This document shows positions 20,455 through 28,820 of a DNA stretch of 64,000 nucleotides, piece by piece (positions within the stretch are counted from its first letter, which is position 1; each line of letters opens with the position of its first letter). The notes under the pieces are model-generated. The model was given only the letters and a program-made list of their open reading frames with translations, was not told the origin of the DNA and ran no database searches. The position numbers and the translations under genes were made by a program. Source of the DNA: Williamsia soli. GTDB lineage: Bacteria; Actinomycetota; Actinomycetes; Mycobacteriales; Mycobacteriaceae. Where the stretch lies: NCBI RefSeq assembly GCF_017377795.1, contig NZ_JAFRDR010000010.1:181797-245796 (forward strand). The letters run 5' to 3'.

Positions 20455-21570
20455 CTAGGCGGCAACTTTCGACTCGACCTTAACACTGAACTGTGCGTCA
20501 TCGGCCACCCAGGAATTGGGCAGTGACAGGCGCGCGATCTTGCGCCAGGTCGAACCGATCTGGTGGCTGAAACTACCCGTGTTGTAAGGCAATCCGTACC
20601 GTTCGCACAGCGCTTTCACCTCACCCGAGATTTCCGGGTACCGGTTGGCCGGGATGTCAGGGAACAGGTGGTGTTCGATCTGGTGCGACAGGTTTCCGCT
20701 CATGATGTGGAACAGCGGCGTGCCGGTGATGTTCGCGGAGCCGAGCATCTGGCGCAGGTACCACTGACCACGGGTCTCGTTCGCTGTTTCTTCCTGGGTG
20801 AAAGTCTGTACCCCGGAAGGGAAGTGGCCGCAGAAGATGATCGAGAACGTCCACAGGTTGCGGACGAGGTTCGCACTGGCATTGCCGACGAGGGTGGTGA
20901 CGAAGAACGGTCCGGTGAGCGCCGGGTACACGACGTAGTCCTTGAGTACCTGCCGGCTGGCCTTGCGCCACATCCCCTTGACCAGGCCTTTGATGTCGGT
21001 CCATTTGCGCTTGCCCTGGACGATGTTCTCGGCCTCGAGGTCGTGGAGCATCACGCCCCACTCGAACAGGATCATCAGCGCGCTGGCGTAGACGAGGTTG
21101 CCGAGGTAGTAGGGATTCCAGTTCTGGTCACGGTCCATACGCAGGATGCCGTACCCGATGTCGCGATCCTGTCCGACGATGTTGGTGAAGGTGTGGTGCA
21201 TGTAGTTGTGGCTGTGACGCCACTGATCGGCAGGACAGACTGTGTCCCATTCGAACTCGCGAGAGTTGAGGCTCGGCTCACGCATCCAGTCGTACTGACC
21301 GTGCATGACGTTGTGCCCGATTTCCATGTTGTCGAGGATCTTCGACACGCTCAATGCGCCCACGCCGGCCAGCCAGGCGGGCGGGATGAACGGGAAGTAC
21401 ATGAGGGCGCGGCCTGCGATTTCGAGGGTGCGCTGTGCCTTGATGATCGAGTAGATGTAGTCGCGGTCCTTGTCGCCGAGGTCGGCGACCACGCGGGCCT
21501 TGAGGGCATCGAGCTCTCGGCCGAGCTCGTCGACCTGGTCTTCGGTGAGGACTAGTTCCGTGGTTGTCAT
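20455..21570 (-). CDS. Membrane fatty-acid desaturase (acyl-CoA delta-9 type)
   Basis: 371 residues. The three histidine boxes of the membrane diiron desaturases are intact: GHNVMH (85-90), HSHNYMHH (119-126) and HQIEHH (about 296-301), between two pairs of membrane segments. It should introduce a double bond into stearoyl-type acyl chains, as DesA3 does in mycobacteria. The ferredoxin reductase 75 bp upstream is the expected electron donor and likely shares its transcript. The divergent TetR with twin dyads is the candidate regulator. Confidence 0.93.
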   Translation of the reverse strand: MTTTELVLTEDQVDELGRELDALKARVVADLGDKDRDYIYSIIKAQRTLEIAGRALMYFPFIPPAWLAGVGALSVSKILDNMEIGHNVMHGQYDWMREPSLNSREFEWDTVCPADQWRHSHNYMHHTFTNIVGQDRDIGYGILRMDRDQNWNPYYLGNLVYASALMILFEWGVMLHDLEAENIVQGKRKWTDIKGLVKGMWRKASRQVLKDYVVYPALTGPFFVTTLVGNASANLVRNLWTFSIIFCGHFPSGVQTFTQEETANETRGQWYLRQMLGSANITGTPLFHIMSGNLSHQIEHHLFPDIPANRYPEISGEVKALCERYGLPYNTGSFSHQIGSTWRKIARLSLPNSWVADDAQFSVKVESKVAA

Positions 21571-21645
21571 GATGACTCCTTGGCTAGCTGTCGGATGGTG
21601 CGGGGCTGAACCCAGCTATCGATGTCCCGGGGATATCGATGACCC

Positions 21646-22737
21646 TCAGATGTCGATGACGCAGTCACCGACGGGTTTGCTGATGCACAGCTGGATGTGT
21701 TTGTCGGACTCGGTGTCGGTCTCACCGGTCAGGATGTTCTTCGTCAGACCGGACTTCTTGACTGCGCTGCACGAGAAGCAGATGCCCATGCGGCAGCCGA
21801 ACTCTGGTGTCAGACCAGCATTCTCGGCCTGCTCCAGAATCGAATCACCATTGTTCTGCGCTTCGGTGCCGCTCGCGGCGAAGCTGAGCCGACCGTGGGC
21901 CGGGGCGTCGTCGTCGACGTCTGCCGGCGTGACGAGTACGAATTGCTCGGTGTGCAGGTTGGCCTCCACGCCGAGGCCGGCGAGGTGATCGGAGACCGAT
22001 TGATGGAGGGCAGGTGGTCCGCACAGGAACACCTGCGATGTGCCGAGGTCCATACCGGCCAGGTGATCGGGCCGGAAGTGGCCGCCGGTGTCGGTGTCCG
22101 TCTCGGACGTCGGCCTGGTGAAGTGGGTGGTGATGGTCCAGTCCGGACGCGCCGCGGCGACCTCCGCCAGTTCGGTCGCGTACGGGTGGTCCTCGGCGCT
22201 GCGCGTGTAGTGAACGAATGTGACGTCGCCGCGATGGTTCTCGTCTACAAGTGTTCTCAACATTGAGAGTACGGGTGTAATGCCACTACCGCCGCTGATG
22301 AAGAGGAGGGAATCGGGGCGCTCGGCGGGAAGGGTGAAGGTGCCGGTCGCGGGCTGCAGGCCCAGCACCTGTCCGCTCCGCACGTTCTCGCGCAGGTGCT
22401 TGGAGACGAACCCGTCGTCATGGCTGGTGAGGGTCAACTCGATGGTGTCGGGGCGGTGCGCGCTACTGGCCGGCGAATAGCAGCGGCTGTGGCGCACCCC
22501 CTTGATGACGGTGCTGAGCTGCACAAACTGGCCGGCGTCAAAGCCGGTCCACTGCCGGGTGGGGCGCAGGGTCATCGTGACCGAGCGGGGTGACCGGCGA
22601 TCGACGGCGATCACTTCGGCTCGCAGGTCGGTCCAGGTGATGCGTGGATCGACGAGTTCGAGGTAGCGATCGACGGGGTGGGGTGTCAGGGCTGCTTCGA
22701 GCACCGAACCGAAGAATCCGGAAAGTGACTTGGTCAT
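21646..22737 (-). CDS. Ferredoxin reductase with C-terminal 2Fe-2S domain (desaturase electron donor)
   Basis: 363 residues. A FAD-binding domain with RCYSPASS is followed by the NAD(P)H domain (FISGGSGITPVLSML and VFLCGPPAL) and a plant-type [2Fe-2S] domain with cysteines in GCRMGICFSC and LCIS. This matches Rv3230c-like reductases, which feed electrons to the DesA3 desaturase. Met1 at 22737 has GAAAGGA 7 bp upstream. It heads the reductase-desaturase unit, and its promoter region carries an operator-like dyad at 22758-22773. Confidence 0.93.
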   Translation of the reverse strand: MTKSLSGFFGSVLEAALTPHPVDRYLELVDPRITWTDLRAEVIAVDRRSPRSVTMTLRPTRQWTGFDAGQFVQLSTVIKGVRHSRCYSPASSAHRPDTIELTLTSHDDGFVSKHLRENVRSGQVLGLQPATGTFTLPAERPDSLLFISGGSGITPVLSMLRTLVDENHRGDVTFVHYTRSAEDHPYATELAEVAAARPDWTITTHFTRPTSETDTDTGGHFRPDHLAGMDLGTSQVFLCGPPALHQSVSDHLAGLGVEANLHTEQFVLVTPADVDDDAPAHGRLSFAASGTEAQNNGDSILEQAENAGLTPEFGCRMGICFSCSAVKKSGLTKNILTGETDTESDKHIQLCISKPVGDCVIDI

Positions 22738-22757
22738 CCGTGTGTCCTTTCATTTCA

Positions 22758-22773
22758 GTGCACATCTGTACAC
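22758..22773. promoter_or_regulatory. Operator-like dyad, reductase side
   Basis: GTGCACATCTGTACAC is an inverted repeat with half-sites GTGCACA and TGTACAC around two bases, 21 bp before the reductase start. It closely resembles the second site at 22864-22879. Confidence 0.6.
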
Positions 22774-22863
22774 AGACAGTGTGGCATCACCTGACCCCAT
22801 CAAGTCAAGGAAACAATGTGTAACCGCCATCACGTCCGGCTCGGTGCCTTCCGAGCTCAGCGG

Positions 22864-22879
22864 GTGCACAGACGTACAC
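22864..22879. promoter_or_regulatory. Operator-like dyad, TetR side
   Basis: GTGCACAGACGTACAC shares the left half-site and ACAC end with the dyad at 22758-22773. It overlaps a TACACT -10 candidate (22875-22880) that lies 7 bp before GTG 22888, so a bound repressor would block a leaderless TetR transcript. Confidence 0.55.
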
Positions 22880-22887
22880 TGACCTGC

Positions 22888-23601
22888 GTGTCGCGGACGT
22901 CGAAACATCACAGCTCGGGTACTCGCAGTACCCGGCGTGTTTCACCGTCGGTCGAACGCCTCGACGATTCGACCCGCACCCGCGCCGAACAGAAGAGCCG
23001 GACCCGGCAGGCGTTGCTCGATCAGACCCTCGAGCTGGTGGGTGAGCGTAGTTTCTCCTCGATCAGCCTTCGGGAGGTGACCAAGCGCGCCGGTATCGTT
23101 CCCACTGCGTTCTATCGGCATTTCGCGTCGATGGAGGAAGTCGGGGTCACGCTGGTCGAGGACTCCATGCGGACGTTGCGTCGCATGCTGCGTGACGGCA
23201 GGCGGGATCTCGCGGCCAGGGCGGCCGTGCCCACCGCGAAGGAGTCGCTGGCGGTGCTGGTGCGGCAGGCCCGCGCCAACGAGGCACAGTTCCGTTTCCT
23301 GGTGCGCGAACAGTACGGCGGGATCAGTGAGGTGCGCCGAGCGATCGACACGGAGCTCAAGCTGTTCTCTCGCGAACTGGCCATCGACCTGTCCAGGATC
23401 CCTGACCTGGCCGAGTGGCCCGCCGACGATCTGGAGGTGGCCGGAGATCTCATCGTCACGGTGATGCTCCACGCCGTCGCCGAGTTGGTCGAACTCGACC
23501 GGCGCAACACCCGAGAAGAAGACGAGCTCATCCGGCGAACCGAAAAGCAGCTGGTCATCGCGTTTCTCGGAATGGGTCGCTGGCAACCGCCCCAGGACTG
23601 A
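22888..23601 (+). CDS. TetR regulator divergent from desaturase genes (DesT-like role)
   Basis: 237 residues from GTG 22888. The helix-turn-helix is RTRQALLDQTLELVGERSFSS with GIVPTAFYRHFASMEEVG, and the C-terminal domain contains an FLVREQYGG segment typical of the FabR/DesT branch. In Pseudomonas, DesT sits beside a desaturase-reductase pair and senses acyl-CoA saturation; the same arrangement here suggests a similar job, by analogy only. An in-frame extension upstream to 22816 would cross the operator and lacks a ribosome site. The start looks leaderless. Confidence 0.85.
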   Translation: MSRTSKHHSSGTRSTRRVSPSVERLDDSTRTRAEQKSRTRQALLDQTLELVGERSFSSISLREVTKRAGIVPTAFYRHFASMEEVGVTLVEDSMRTLRRMLRDGRRDLAARAAVPTAKESLAVLVRQARANEAQFRFLVREQYGGISEVRRAIDTELKLFSRELAIDLSRIPDLAEWPADDLEVAGDLIVTVMLHAVAELVELDRRNTREEDELIRRTEKQLVIAFLGMGRWQPPQD

Positions 23602-23743
23602 GCGGACCACGCGCCCGATGTAGTTGCCGCCAGATGAGTTACATCTGTTCAGACCACACGGGTGCGTGGCAGTGTCCTACCCCATTAATATTGTTTCCCT
23701 TGAGTGGCCAGAGTCGGCCGCGCCGGTGCTGGGAGGCAAACCG

Positions 23744-25249
23744 ATGGTCGAAGGTTCGCGGACGGGCACTCAATTCGGGGTGTACCGCCTCGACGCCCTG
23801 ATCGGTCGCGGCGGGATGGGCGAGGTGTACCGCGCCTACGACACGGCGAAGGACCGTACCGTCGCTCTCAAGCTGTTGAACGTCGAGTTGGCGCAGGACC
23901 CGACCTACCAGGAGCGCTTTCGCCGGGAGTCGCATGCGGCGGCACGGCTGCAGGAACCACATGTCATACCGATCCACGACTGGGGCGAGATCGACGGCGT
24001 CCTGTACATCGACATGCGACTCGTGACGGGCCAGGACCTGCGGGCAGCACTGCGCGAGGGTGGGGCCATGGATCCCGCCCGAGCCGTCAAGATCATCGAA
24101 CAGGTGGCCGGGGCCCTCGACGCCGCCCATTCGGACGGCCTCATTCACCGAGACATCAAGCCGGAGAACATCATCCTGGCCGAAGGTGACTTCGCATACC
24201 TCGTCGACTTCGGGATTGCCCACTCCGGCGACGACTCGCAACTGACCGTCGCGGGTCTGGCAATCGGGTCGTACCGGTATATGGCGCCGGAGAGATTCGA
24301 CAACGATCGGGTCACCCCGATGGCGGACGTGTACTCGCTGACCTGCGTTCTGCACGAATGTCTCACCGGTTCGACGCCGCATCAGGCCGACACGATCAGT
24401 TCTGCGGTCAAGGCGCACGTGCTGAACCCGGCGCCGCAGCCCTCTCGCGTCCGACCGGGGGTCCCTGTCGGGTTCGATCAGGTCATCGCGCAGGGGCTGG
24501 AGAAGCGGCCCGAACATCGCTACCAGACCGCGGGTCATCTCGCCGCTGCTGCTCGGGCTGCGCTTGCGGGGACGAATATCCCTGCCCCGCAAACGATTGC
24601 GACCGGGTTTCCGGGCGGGGGGTTCGCCTATGCGCCGCCGACGACTCCTGGTATGGCGCCACCGGGAACGGGCCCGCAGTACAACCCGACGATGTACAGC
24701 GGCCCGGTGGCCCCTCCGCCGAACTTCGGGACAGGTCAGCAACCGGCGTACTTCACGGGCCCACAGCCGAACGGGCCCGGCGACGGGTCGCAGTCCAAGG
24801 TCATCATCGCCGCCCTGGTGGGACTCATCGTGCTGGCCCTCGGAGGGCTGGCCGCGTTGTTGCTCTGGTATGTCGGCTCCAAGGACGACGCCGGTGACGA
24901 CCCGGCGGTTGCGGTCAGCACGGTGACCGAGACCGCGGGCGGTCAGGTGCAGAACACCCAGGTTCCGGCGCCGGTACCCGCTGGTCCACCACCAAGTTCC
25001 ACACCGTGCCCGACGGTGTACGGTCCCGTCGGCTCTCTCACCGGTTCAGCGATCGGGTCCGCGGTGACGAGTTGTGCTTTCGCAGAGGAAGTCCGGATGA
25101 GTTACGCGGCCAGCGGGGCCCCGGGCCAGCCGCGGCAGATCTTGGCGACCAGCCCGGTCACGGGTGTCACGTATGTGATGATGTGCACGCCGGCCGGATC
25201 TGCGGTCACCTGCACGGGCGGAGAAAACGCTGTTGTTCACCTTTTCTGA
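23744..25249 (+). CDS. Transmembrane Ser/Thr protein kinase (Pkn family)
   Basis: 501 residues from ATG 23744, with GGGAGG 8 bp upstream. The cytoplasmic Hanks-type kinase domain has the glycine loop GRGGMGEVY, Lys43, catalytic HRDIKPEN (135-142), DFG (155-157) and MAPE, so it should be active. A Pro/Gly/Thr-rich linker (about 285-350) leads to one membrane segment (352-377). The extracellular tail of about 124 residues has four cysteines (STPC, VTSCAF, MMC, VTC) and probably forms two disulfides as a sensor. Two exported lipoprotein genes follow at once, which may be linked to the kinase's cell-envelope role. Confidence 0.95.
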   Translation: MVEGSRTGTQFGVYRLDALIGRGGMGEVYRAYDTAKDRTVALKLLNVELAQDPTYQERFRRESHAAARLQEPHVIPIHDWGEIDGVLYIDMRLVTGQDLRAALREGGAMDPARAVKIIEQVAGALDAAHSDGLIHRDIKPENIILAEGDFAYLVDFGIAHSGDDSQLTVAGLAIGSYRYMAPERFDNDRVTPMADVYSLTCVLHECLTGSTPHQADTISSAVKAHVLNPAPQPSRVRPGVPVGFDQVIAQGLEKRPEHRYQTAGHLAAAARAALAGTNIPAPQTIATGFPGGGFAYAPPTTPGMAPPGTGPQYNPTMYSGPVAPPPNFGTGQQPAYFTGPQPNGPGDGSQSKVIIAALVGLIVLALGGLAALLLWYVGSKDDAGDDPAVAVSTVTETAGGQVQNTQVPAPVPAGPPPSSTPCPTVYGPVGSLTGSAIGSAVTSCAFAEEVRMSYAASGAPGQPRQILATSPVTGVTYVMMCTPAGSAVTCTGGENAVVHLF

Positions 25250-25250
25250 C

Positions 25251-26180
25251 GTGACAGGTTTCCGGGCGTCACGACCGTCCGCGCTCGCCACTGCCATCGT
25301 CTGTGTGGCCCTGTTGTCGGCAGCGTGTACCGATTCCGGTGATCCGCCCGCATCCATTTCTACGTCGACGTCGACCACCACCGTCACGGTGCCCAGCCCG
25401 AATCCGTCGGCTGATCCGGCGACGAGGACGTCGGCGATCGCCTCTGAGGTACCCGGGTTCTCCCGCCGGCTGACGCAGAGTCTGCAAACGATGCTGAACG
25501 AGCAACCCGGTTCGGTCGGGATCGCCATCGGACCTGTCAACGGGACCACGCCCGCCCAGCTGTTCGGTGACCTGCCCACCGAGGTGTCGTGGTCGACCAT
25601 CAAGGTGCCGCTCGCATTGGCCGCACTGCGGGAGGTCGGAGCGGTCGCGCAATCCGACATTAACCTGGCGATCATGAACTCCGACAACGCTGCGGCGGAA
25701 CGGCTCTGGGGGATGTTGGGCACACCCACCGAGGCCGCGGCCGCGGTCACCGACGTCCTCCGAAGCGGAGGTGACACGACCACCGTGGTGCAGTCACAAA
25801 AGGTTCGAGCCGGATTCACGGCCTTCGGGCAGACCGAATGGAGTCTGATGGAACAGGCGCGATTCGCGTCGCAGCTCCCGTGTATGCCCGACAGCGCGGG
25901 CGTCCTGGCGTTGATGCGTGAGGTCGGAGGAACCCAGCAGTGGGGCGTCCAATCGATCGAGGGGACAGCGGTCAAAGGTGGATGGGGCCCGCAACCCGAT
26001 GCCGAAGGGAACTACCTGGTGCGCCAGATGGCCGTGATACCCACTGAATCCGGGGACGTGGCGGTGACCATGGCCGCGACGCCCGACAAAGGGACCTTCG
26101 AGGACGGGACCGCCGTTCTCGACGATGTCGGTGCCTGGATAACGGAGCATCTCGACGAGCTACCTGCGGGGCAATGTTGA
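25251..26180 (+). CDS. Lipoprotein with serine beta-lactamase-like fold
   Basis: 309 residues from GTG 25251, one base after the kinase stop; a TTG 18 bp earlier is also possible. The signal ends in lipobox LLSAAC and is followed by a Thr/Ser-rich linker. The domain shows the penicillin-recognising triad in order: STIK (SxxK), NSDNAA (SDN) and KGG in VKGGWGP (KTG-like). The general-base Glu loop of true class A enzymes is not obvious. It is a surface serine hydrolase of beta-lactamase type, possibly acting on peptidoglycan peptides; antibiotic hydrolysis is not shown. Confidence 0.82.
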   Translation: MTGFRASRPSALATAIVCVALLSAACTDSGDPPASISTSTSTTTVTVPSPNPSADPATRTSAIASEVPGFSRRLTQSLQTMLNEQPGSVGIAIGPVNGTTPAQLFGDLPTEVSWSTIKVPLALAALREVGAVAQSDINLAIMNSDNAAAERLWGMLGTPTEAAAAVTDVLRSGGDTTTVVQSQKVRAGFTAFGQTEWSLMEQARFASQLPCMPDSAGVLALMREVGGTQQWGVQSIEGTAVKGGWGPQPDAEGNYLVRQMAVIPTESGDVAVTMAATPDKGTFEDGTAVLDDVGAWITEHLDELPAGQC

Positions 26181-26899
26181 GTCGGGCGCGCAGGGCCACC
26201 GTTGTATTCGCCGGGTCCGTCGTTCTGGTCACGGGGCTCGTGGCCTGCGGCGACGACGAGCCGTCCGACCCGGGTAATCAGCGGTCCGTGACGGTCGTCG
26301 GCAACGGGCAGGTCGAGGGGGCGCCGGATACCCTGCGGGCCGACCTCGGCGTCGAGACCGCCGGTGACGACGTCTCCACGGCGGTGAACGCTGCCAACCA
26401 GGAGATCGCAGCCATCACTGAGGCAGTGGTGAACGCCGGGGTCCCCCGCGAGAACATCCAGACGCAGCAGGTCACGCTGAGCCCGGATTACTCCAACCCG
26501 GTGCCGGGCGGGTCCAGCCAGATCTCGGGATACCGGGCGACGAACTCACTACGGGTCGACATCACCGACCTGACCAAAGCATCGAACGTACTTGAGGTCG
26601 CTGTTGAGGCCGGAGGGAACTCGACCCGGATCAGCAACGTCTCGTTCGTGATCGATGACGACTCCGATCTGGTGGTCAACGCCCGCGAGAAGGCCTTCAG
26701 CGACGCCCGCGATCGCGCCGATCAGTACGCCCGGCTCTCGGGCGACGAGTTGGGCAAGGTGCTGACCATTGACGAGACATCGTCGGGTCAGCAGGTGCAG
26801 GCCGGCGAACGGACCGCGATGGAGAGCAGCGCCGTCCCGCTGGAACCGGGCCAGCAGACGGTCAGCTTCTCGGTGACGGTGAAATGGCAACTGAAGTAA
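26174..26899 (+). CDS. SIMPL (DUF541) domain lipoprotein
   Basis: 241 residues. A signal peptide ends in GLVAC. The SIMPL/DUF541 fold follows: SVTVVGNGQVEGAPDTL, alternating strands with NVLEVAVEAGGN, and the recurring AREKAFSDARDRADQYA helix. Members are exported or periplasmic proteins of uncertain role (BP26, a kinase-associated protein, oxidative stress). ATG 26174 overlaps the previous stop, so it is co-translated with the beta-lactamase-like lipoprotein. Confidence 0.88.
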   Translation: MLSRARRATVVFAGSVVLVTGLVACGDDEPSDPGNQRSVTVVGNGQVEGAPDTLRADLGVETAGDDVSTAVNAANQEIAAITEAVVNAGVPRENIQTQQVTLSPDYSNPVPGGSSQISGYRATNSLRVDITDLTKASNVLEVAVEAGGNSTRISNVSFVIDDDSDLVVNAREKAFSDARDRADQYARLSGDELGKVLTIDETSSGQQVQAGERTAMESSAVPLEPGQQTVSFSVTVKWQLK

Positions 26900-26920
26900 C
26901 GATTCACGAGGGTGAGATTG

Positions 26921-27205
26921 ATGAGTGAAGTTGTGGGGATGAACGGCGAGTCCATTGTCTTCGACGGCGCGACCGTTGCGAAGTTCCGCCATCACGGGAA
27001 GGACGAGGCTGCGCGCAACCCGGTGTCGACGTTCCGTGAGTACACCATCAAGGAGAAGACATCATTGCTGGGCAAGCCCAAGAAGCCGCCTCAGTTCGAT
27101 GTGCTGTTGGCGATGTCGTCGTTCATGAGCCTCACTGTGGACGAGGCCGGCAAGTCCGCTGTCGAGGCGTTGATCGCCGAGGTGCGTGCGGCCGCCGGAC
27201 GATGA
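26921..27205 (+). CDS. Small DUF4429-like protein
   Basis: 94 residues from ATG 26921, with GAGGGTGAG just upstream. The start GMNGESIVFDGATVAKFRHHG and the later basic strand-rich segment resemble the DUF4429/PH-like fold of small actinobacterial proteins. It is cytoplasmic, with no signal or cysteines. The function is unknown. It ends the kinase-lipoprotein run and converges on ohr. Confidence 0.6.
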   Translation: MSEVVGMNGESIVFDGATVAKFRHHGKDEAARNPVSTFREYTIKEKTSLLGKPKKPPQFDVLLAMSSFMSLTVDEAGKSAVEALIAEVRAAAGR

Positions 27206-27259
27206 GAATCGGCCCGCCCCACCAAATGTAGTGGAAGCGGGCCGATGCTCGGAGGCGGA

Positions 27260-27682
27260 TCAGTCGTCGGTGACGACCACGTTGACGTCGATGTTGCCGC
27301 GCGTTGCGTTGGAGTACGGGCACACCTCGTGGGCCTTGTCGGCCAGCTTCTGCGCGGTCTCGTGATCGAGGTTCGGCAGGGCGACCTCGAGTTCGACGGC
27401 AAGGCCGAAGCCGCCGTTGTCCAGGCTGCCGATCGACACCCGTGCGCCCACGGTCGAGTCGGTGACGTCTGCCTTCTCTTGTCCTGCGACCATACGCAGG
27501 GCCGAATGGAAGCACGCCGCATAACCGGCTGCGAAGAGCTGCTCGGGGTTGGTGCCGACCCCGCTGCCGCCCATCTCCTTGGGGATCGACAGATCGAGGT
27601 CGACCTTGCCGTCGGAGGTGCGTGCGTGGCCGTCGCGGCCTTCGCCGGAGGCCAGTGCTTCAGCGGTGTAAATGGCTTTCAT
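27260..27682 (-). CDS. ohr: Organic hydroperoxide resistance protein Ohr
   Basis: 140 residues, family size. Ohr is a thiol peroxidase of the OsmC superfamily that reduces organic and fatty-acid hydroperoxides. Both reactive cysteines are present: Cys57 in GYAACFHSAL and Cys121 in HEVCPYSNATRGN. ATG 27682 follows AAAGG. An upstream in-frame extension to 28279 runs through the ohrR gene and is not real. It lies 26 bp after ohrR on the same strand, so the pair forms an operon. Confidence 0.96.
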   Translation of the reverse strand: MKAIYTAEALASGEGRDGHARTSDGKVDLDLSIPKEMGGSGVGTNPEQLFAAGYAACFHSALRMVAGQEKADVTDSTVGARVSIGSLDNGGFGLAVELEVALPNLDHETAQKLADKAHEVCPYSNATRGNIDVNVVVTDD

Positions 27683-27708
27683 CGGGGGTACCTTTCGTTG
27701 TGAATCGT

Positions 27709-28155
27709 TCACGAGTCGACGGATGTGCCGACGTCGCGTAGGGCTTGGGTCAGACCCTGGACCGCATCGCGGAGGTTCTCGATCTCCGACACGCTCAATC
27801 CGCTTGCGCCGAAAAGATTTTCGGGGATGCACTGTGCCTGGACTTCGAGTTCGCGACCGGACTCGGTGAGTGTTATCTCGACGGACCGCTCGTCGGCGGC
27901 GGATCGTCTGCGCTGGACGAACCCGATGGCCTCGAGGCGCTTGAGAAGCGGCGACAGCGTGCCTGAATCGAGGTGCAGCCGCTCGCCCAGTCTGCGAACG
28001 GTGACCTGCTTCTCTTCCCACAACACGAGCAGCACGAGGTATTGCGGATAAGTGAGCCCGATCTTGTCGAGTAGCGGCCGGTAAGCGGCGGTGGTGGCCC
28101 GCGACGCCGAGTACAGCGCGAAGCACAGCTGGCGATCGAGGTGGAGTGCAGTCAC
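27709..28155 (-). CDS. ohrR: OhrR, MarR-family peroxide-sensing repressor
   Basis: 148 residues from GTG 28155, chosen because homologues begin a few residues before the conserved LDRQLCFALYSASRA. The sensing cysteine is Cys11 in that block. The winged helix includes LGERLHLDSGTLSPLLKRLE. Oxidation of the Cys by organic peroxide releases the repressor and induces ohr. A GTG at 28173 is in frame but sits inside the dyad at 28171-28185, which is probably the operator. Confidence 0.94.
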   Translation of the reverse strand: MTALHLDRQLCFALYSASRATTAAYRPLLDKIGLTYPQYLVLLVLWEEKQVTVRRLGERLHLDSGTLSPLLKRLEAIGFVQRRRSAADERSVEITLTESGRELEVQAQCIPENLFGASGLSVSEIENLRDAVQGLTQALRDVGTSVDS

Positions 28156-28170
28156 CTCTGAAAGGTAGCC

Positions 28171-28185
28171 CACAATTCAGTTGTG
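28171..28185. promoter_or_regulatory. OhrR operator candidate
   Basis: CACAATTCAGTTGTG is an inverted repeat (CACAA-N5-TTGTG) close to the AT-rich ACAATT-type boxes known for OhrR. It lies 15 bp upstream of the ohrR start. Confidence 0.65.
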
Positions 28186-28202
28186 CACAACCATAGGCGG
28201 GT

Positions 28203-28715
28203 TCAACCCTGTGAACGCCCGTAGACGCCGGCGACGTAGGCGGCCTGACCAGCATGTTGAAGGTCATCGGAGATGACACTGATCAGCCGCACCCCGAGCG
28301 TCACCGCCGGCGTCCAGTTCTTGTCGACGACGACATCGAGATCCGACCCGGACAGCGACCGCAGGTATTCAAGGGTTCGCTCGTGGGTTGCATCGTGATA
28401 GCCGAGGAGCAGTTCGCGATCGGCGGCCACGGCGGCGACGTCGGCCGACGAGTGGCCATATCCGATGTCAGAGGCGTCGAAAGGCAGCCCGAAGCGCTCT
28501 GCCCACCCGGCGGCCGTCCACACCTGTTCGGAGCCGGCGACGCCCGCTACATGGTCATCCTGCACCCGGGTGAGGTGCCAGACGAGCCACCCGACCGTGT
28601 TGGCGTCGGAATCGATACGGTACGTCAGAGCTGCCGGAGGCAGGTCCTCGATGGTGGCATGGACAACGTCGTGTACGCGGGCGAAAGCATCGACCAAGAC
28701 TTCGGACTCGTTCAC
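28203..28715 (-). CDS. DinB/DUF664-like metal-binding protein
   Basis: 170 residues. The four-helix DinB/YfiT fold is suggested by the N-terminal helix with VHDVVHATIEDLPP, the NTVGWLVWHLTRVQDDH segment (putative metal His) and the late DDLQHAGQAAYVAG (third His). This is the mycothiol-dependent thiol transferase and isomerase superfamily of actinobacteria. The exact substrate is unknown. It is divergent from the PhoD-like gene. Confidence 0.85.
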   Translation of the reverse strand: MNESEVLVDAFARVHDVVHATIEDLPPAALTYRIDSDANTVGWLVWHLTRVQDDHVAGVAGSEQVWTAAGWAERFGLPFDASDIGYGHSSADVAAVAADRELLLGYHDATHERTLEYLRSLSGSDLDVVVDKNWTPAVTLGVRLISVISDDLQHAGQAAYVAGVYGRSQG

Positions 28716-28820
28716 CGGTTTCCTTCCGTCGGGTTCGCCGAGTACCCGTTTCTCGTCTCGCTACGCGCGCCTGACCGGGAAACAGTGCGCAGGTGGGCTG
28801 AGCGTGCCACCGTGGTAGCC

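Noticed and set aside
28254..28820. N-terminal extension of the PhoD-like phosphatase
   Set aside because: It is the complement of the DinB-like gene and adds no phosphatase features.
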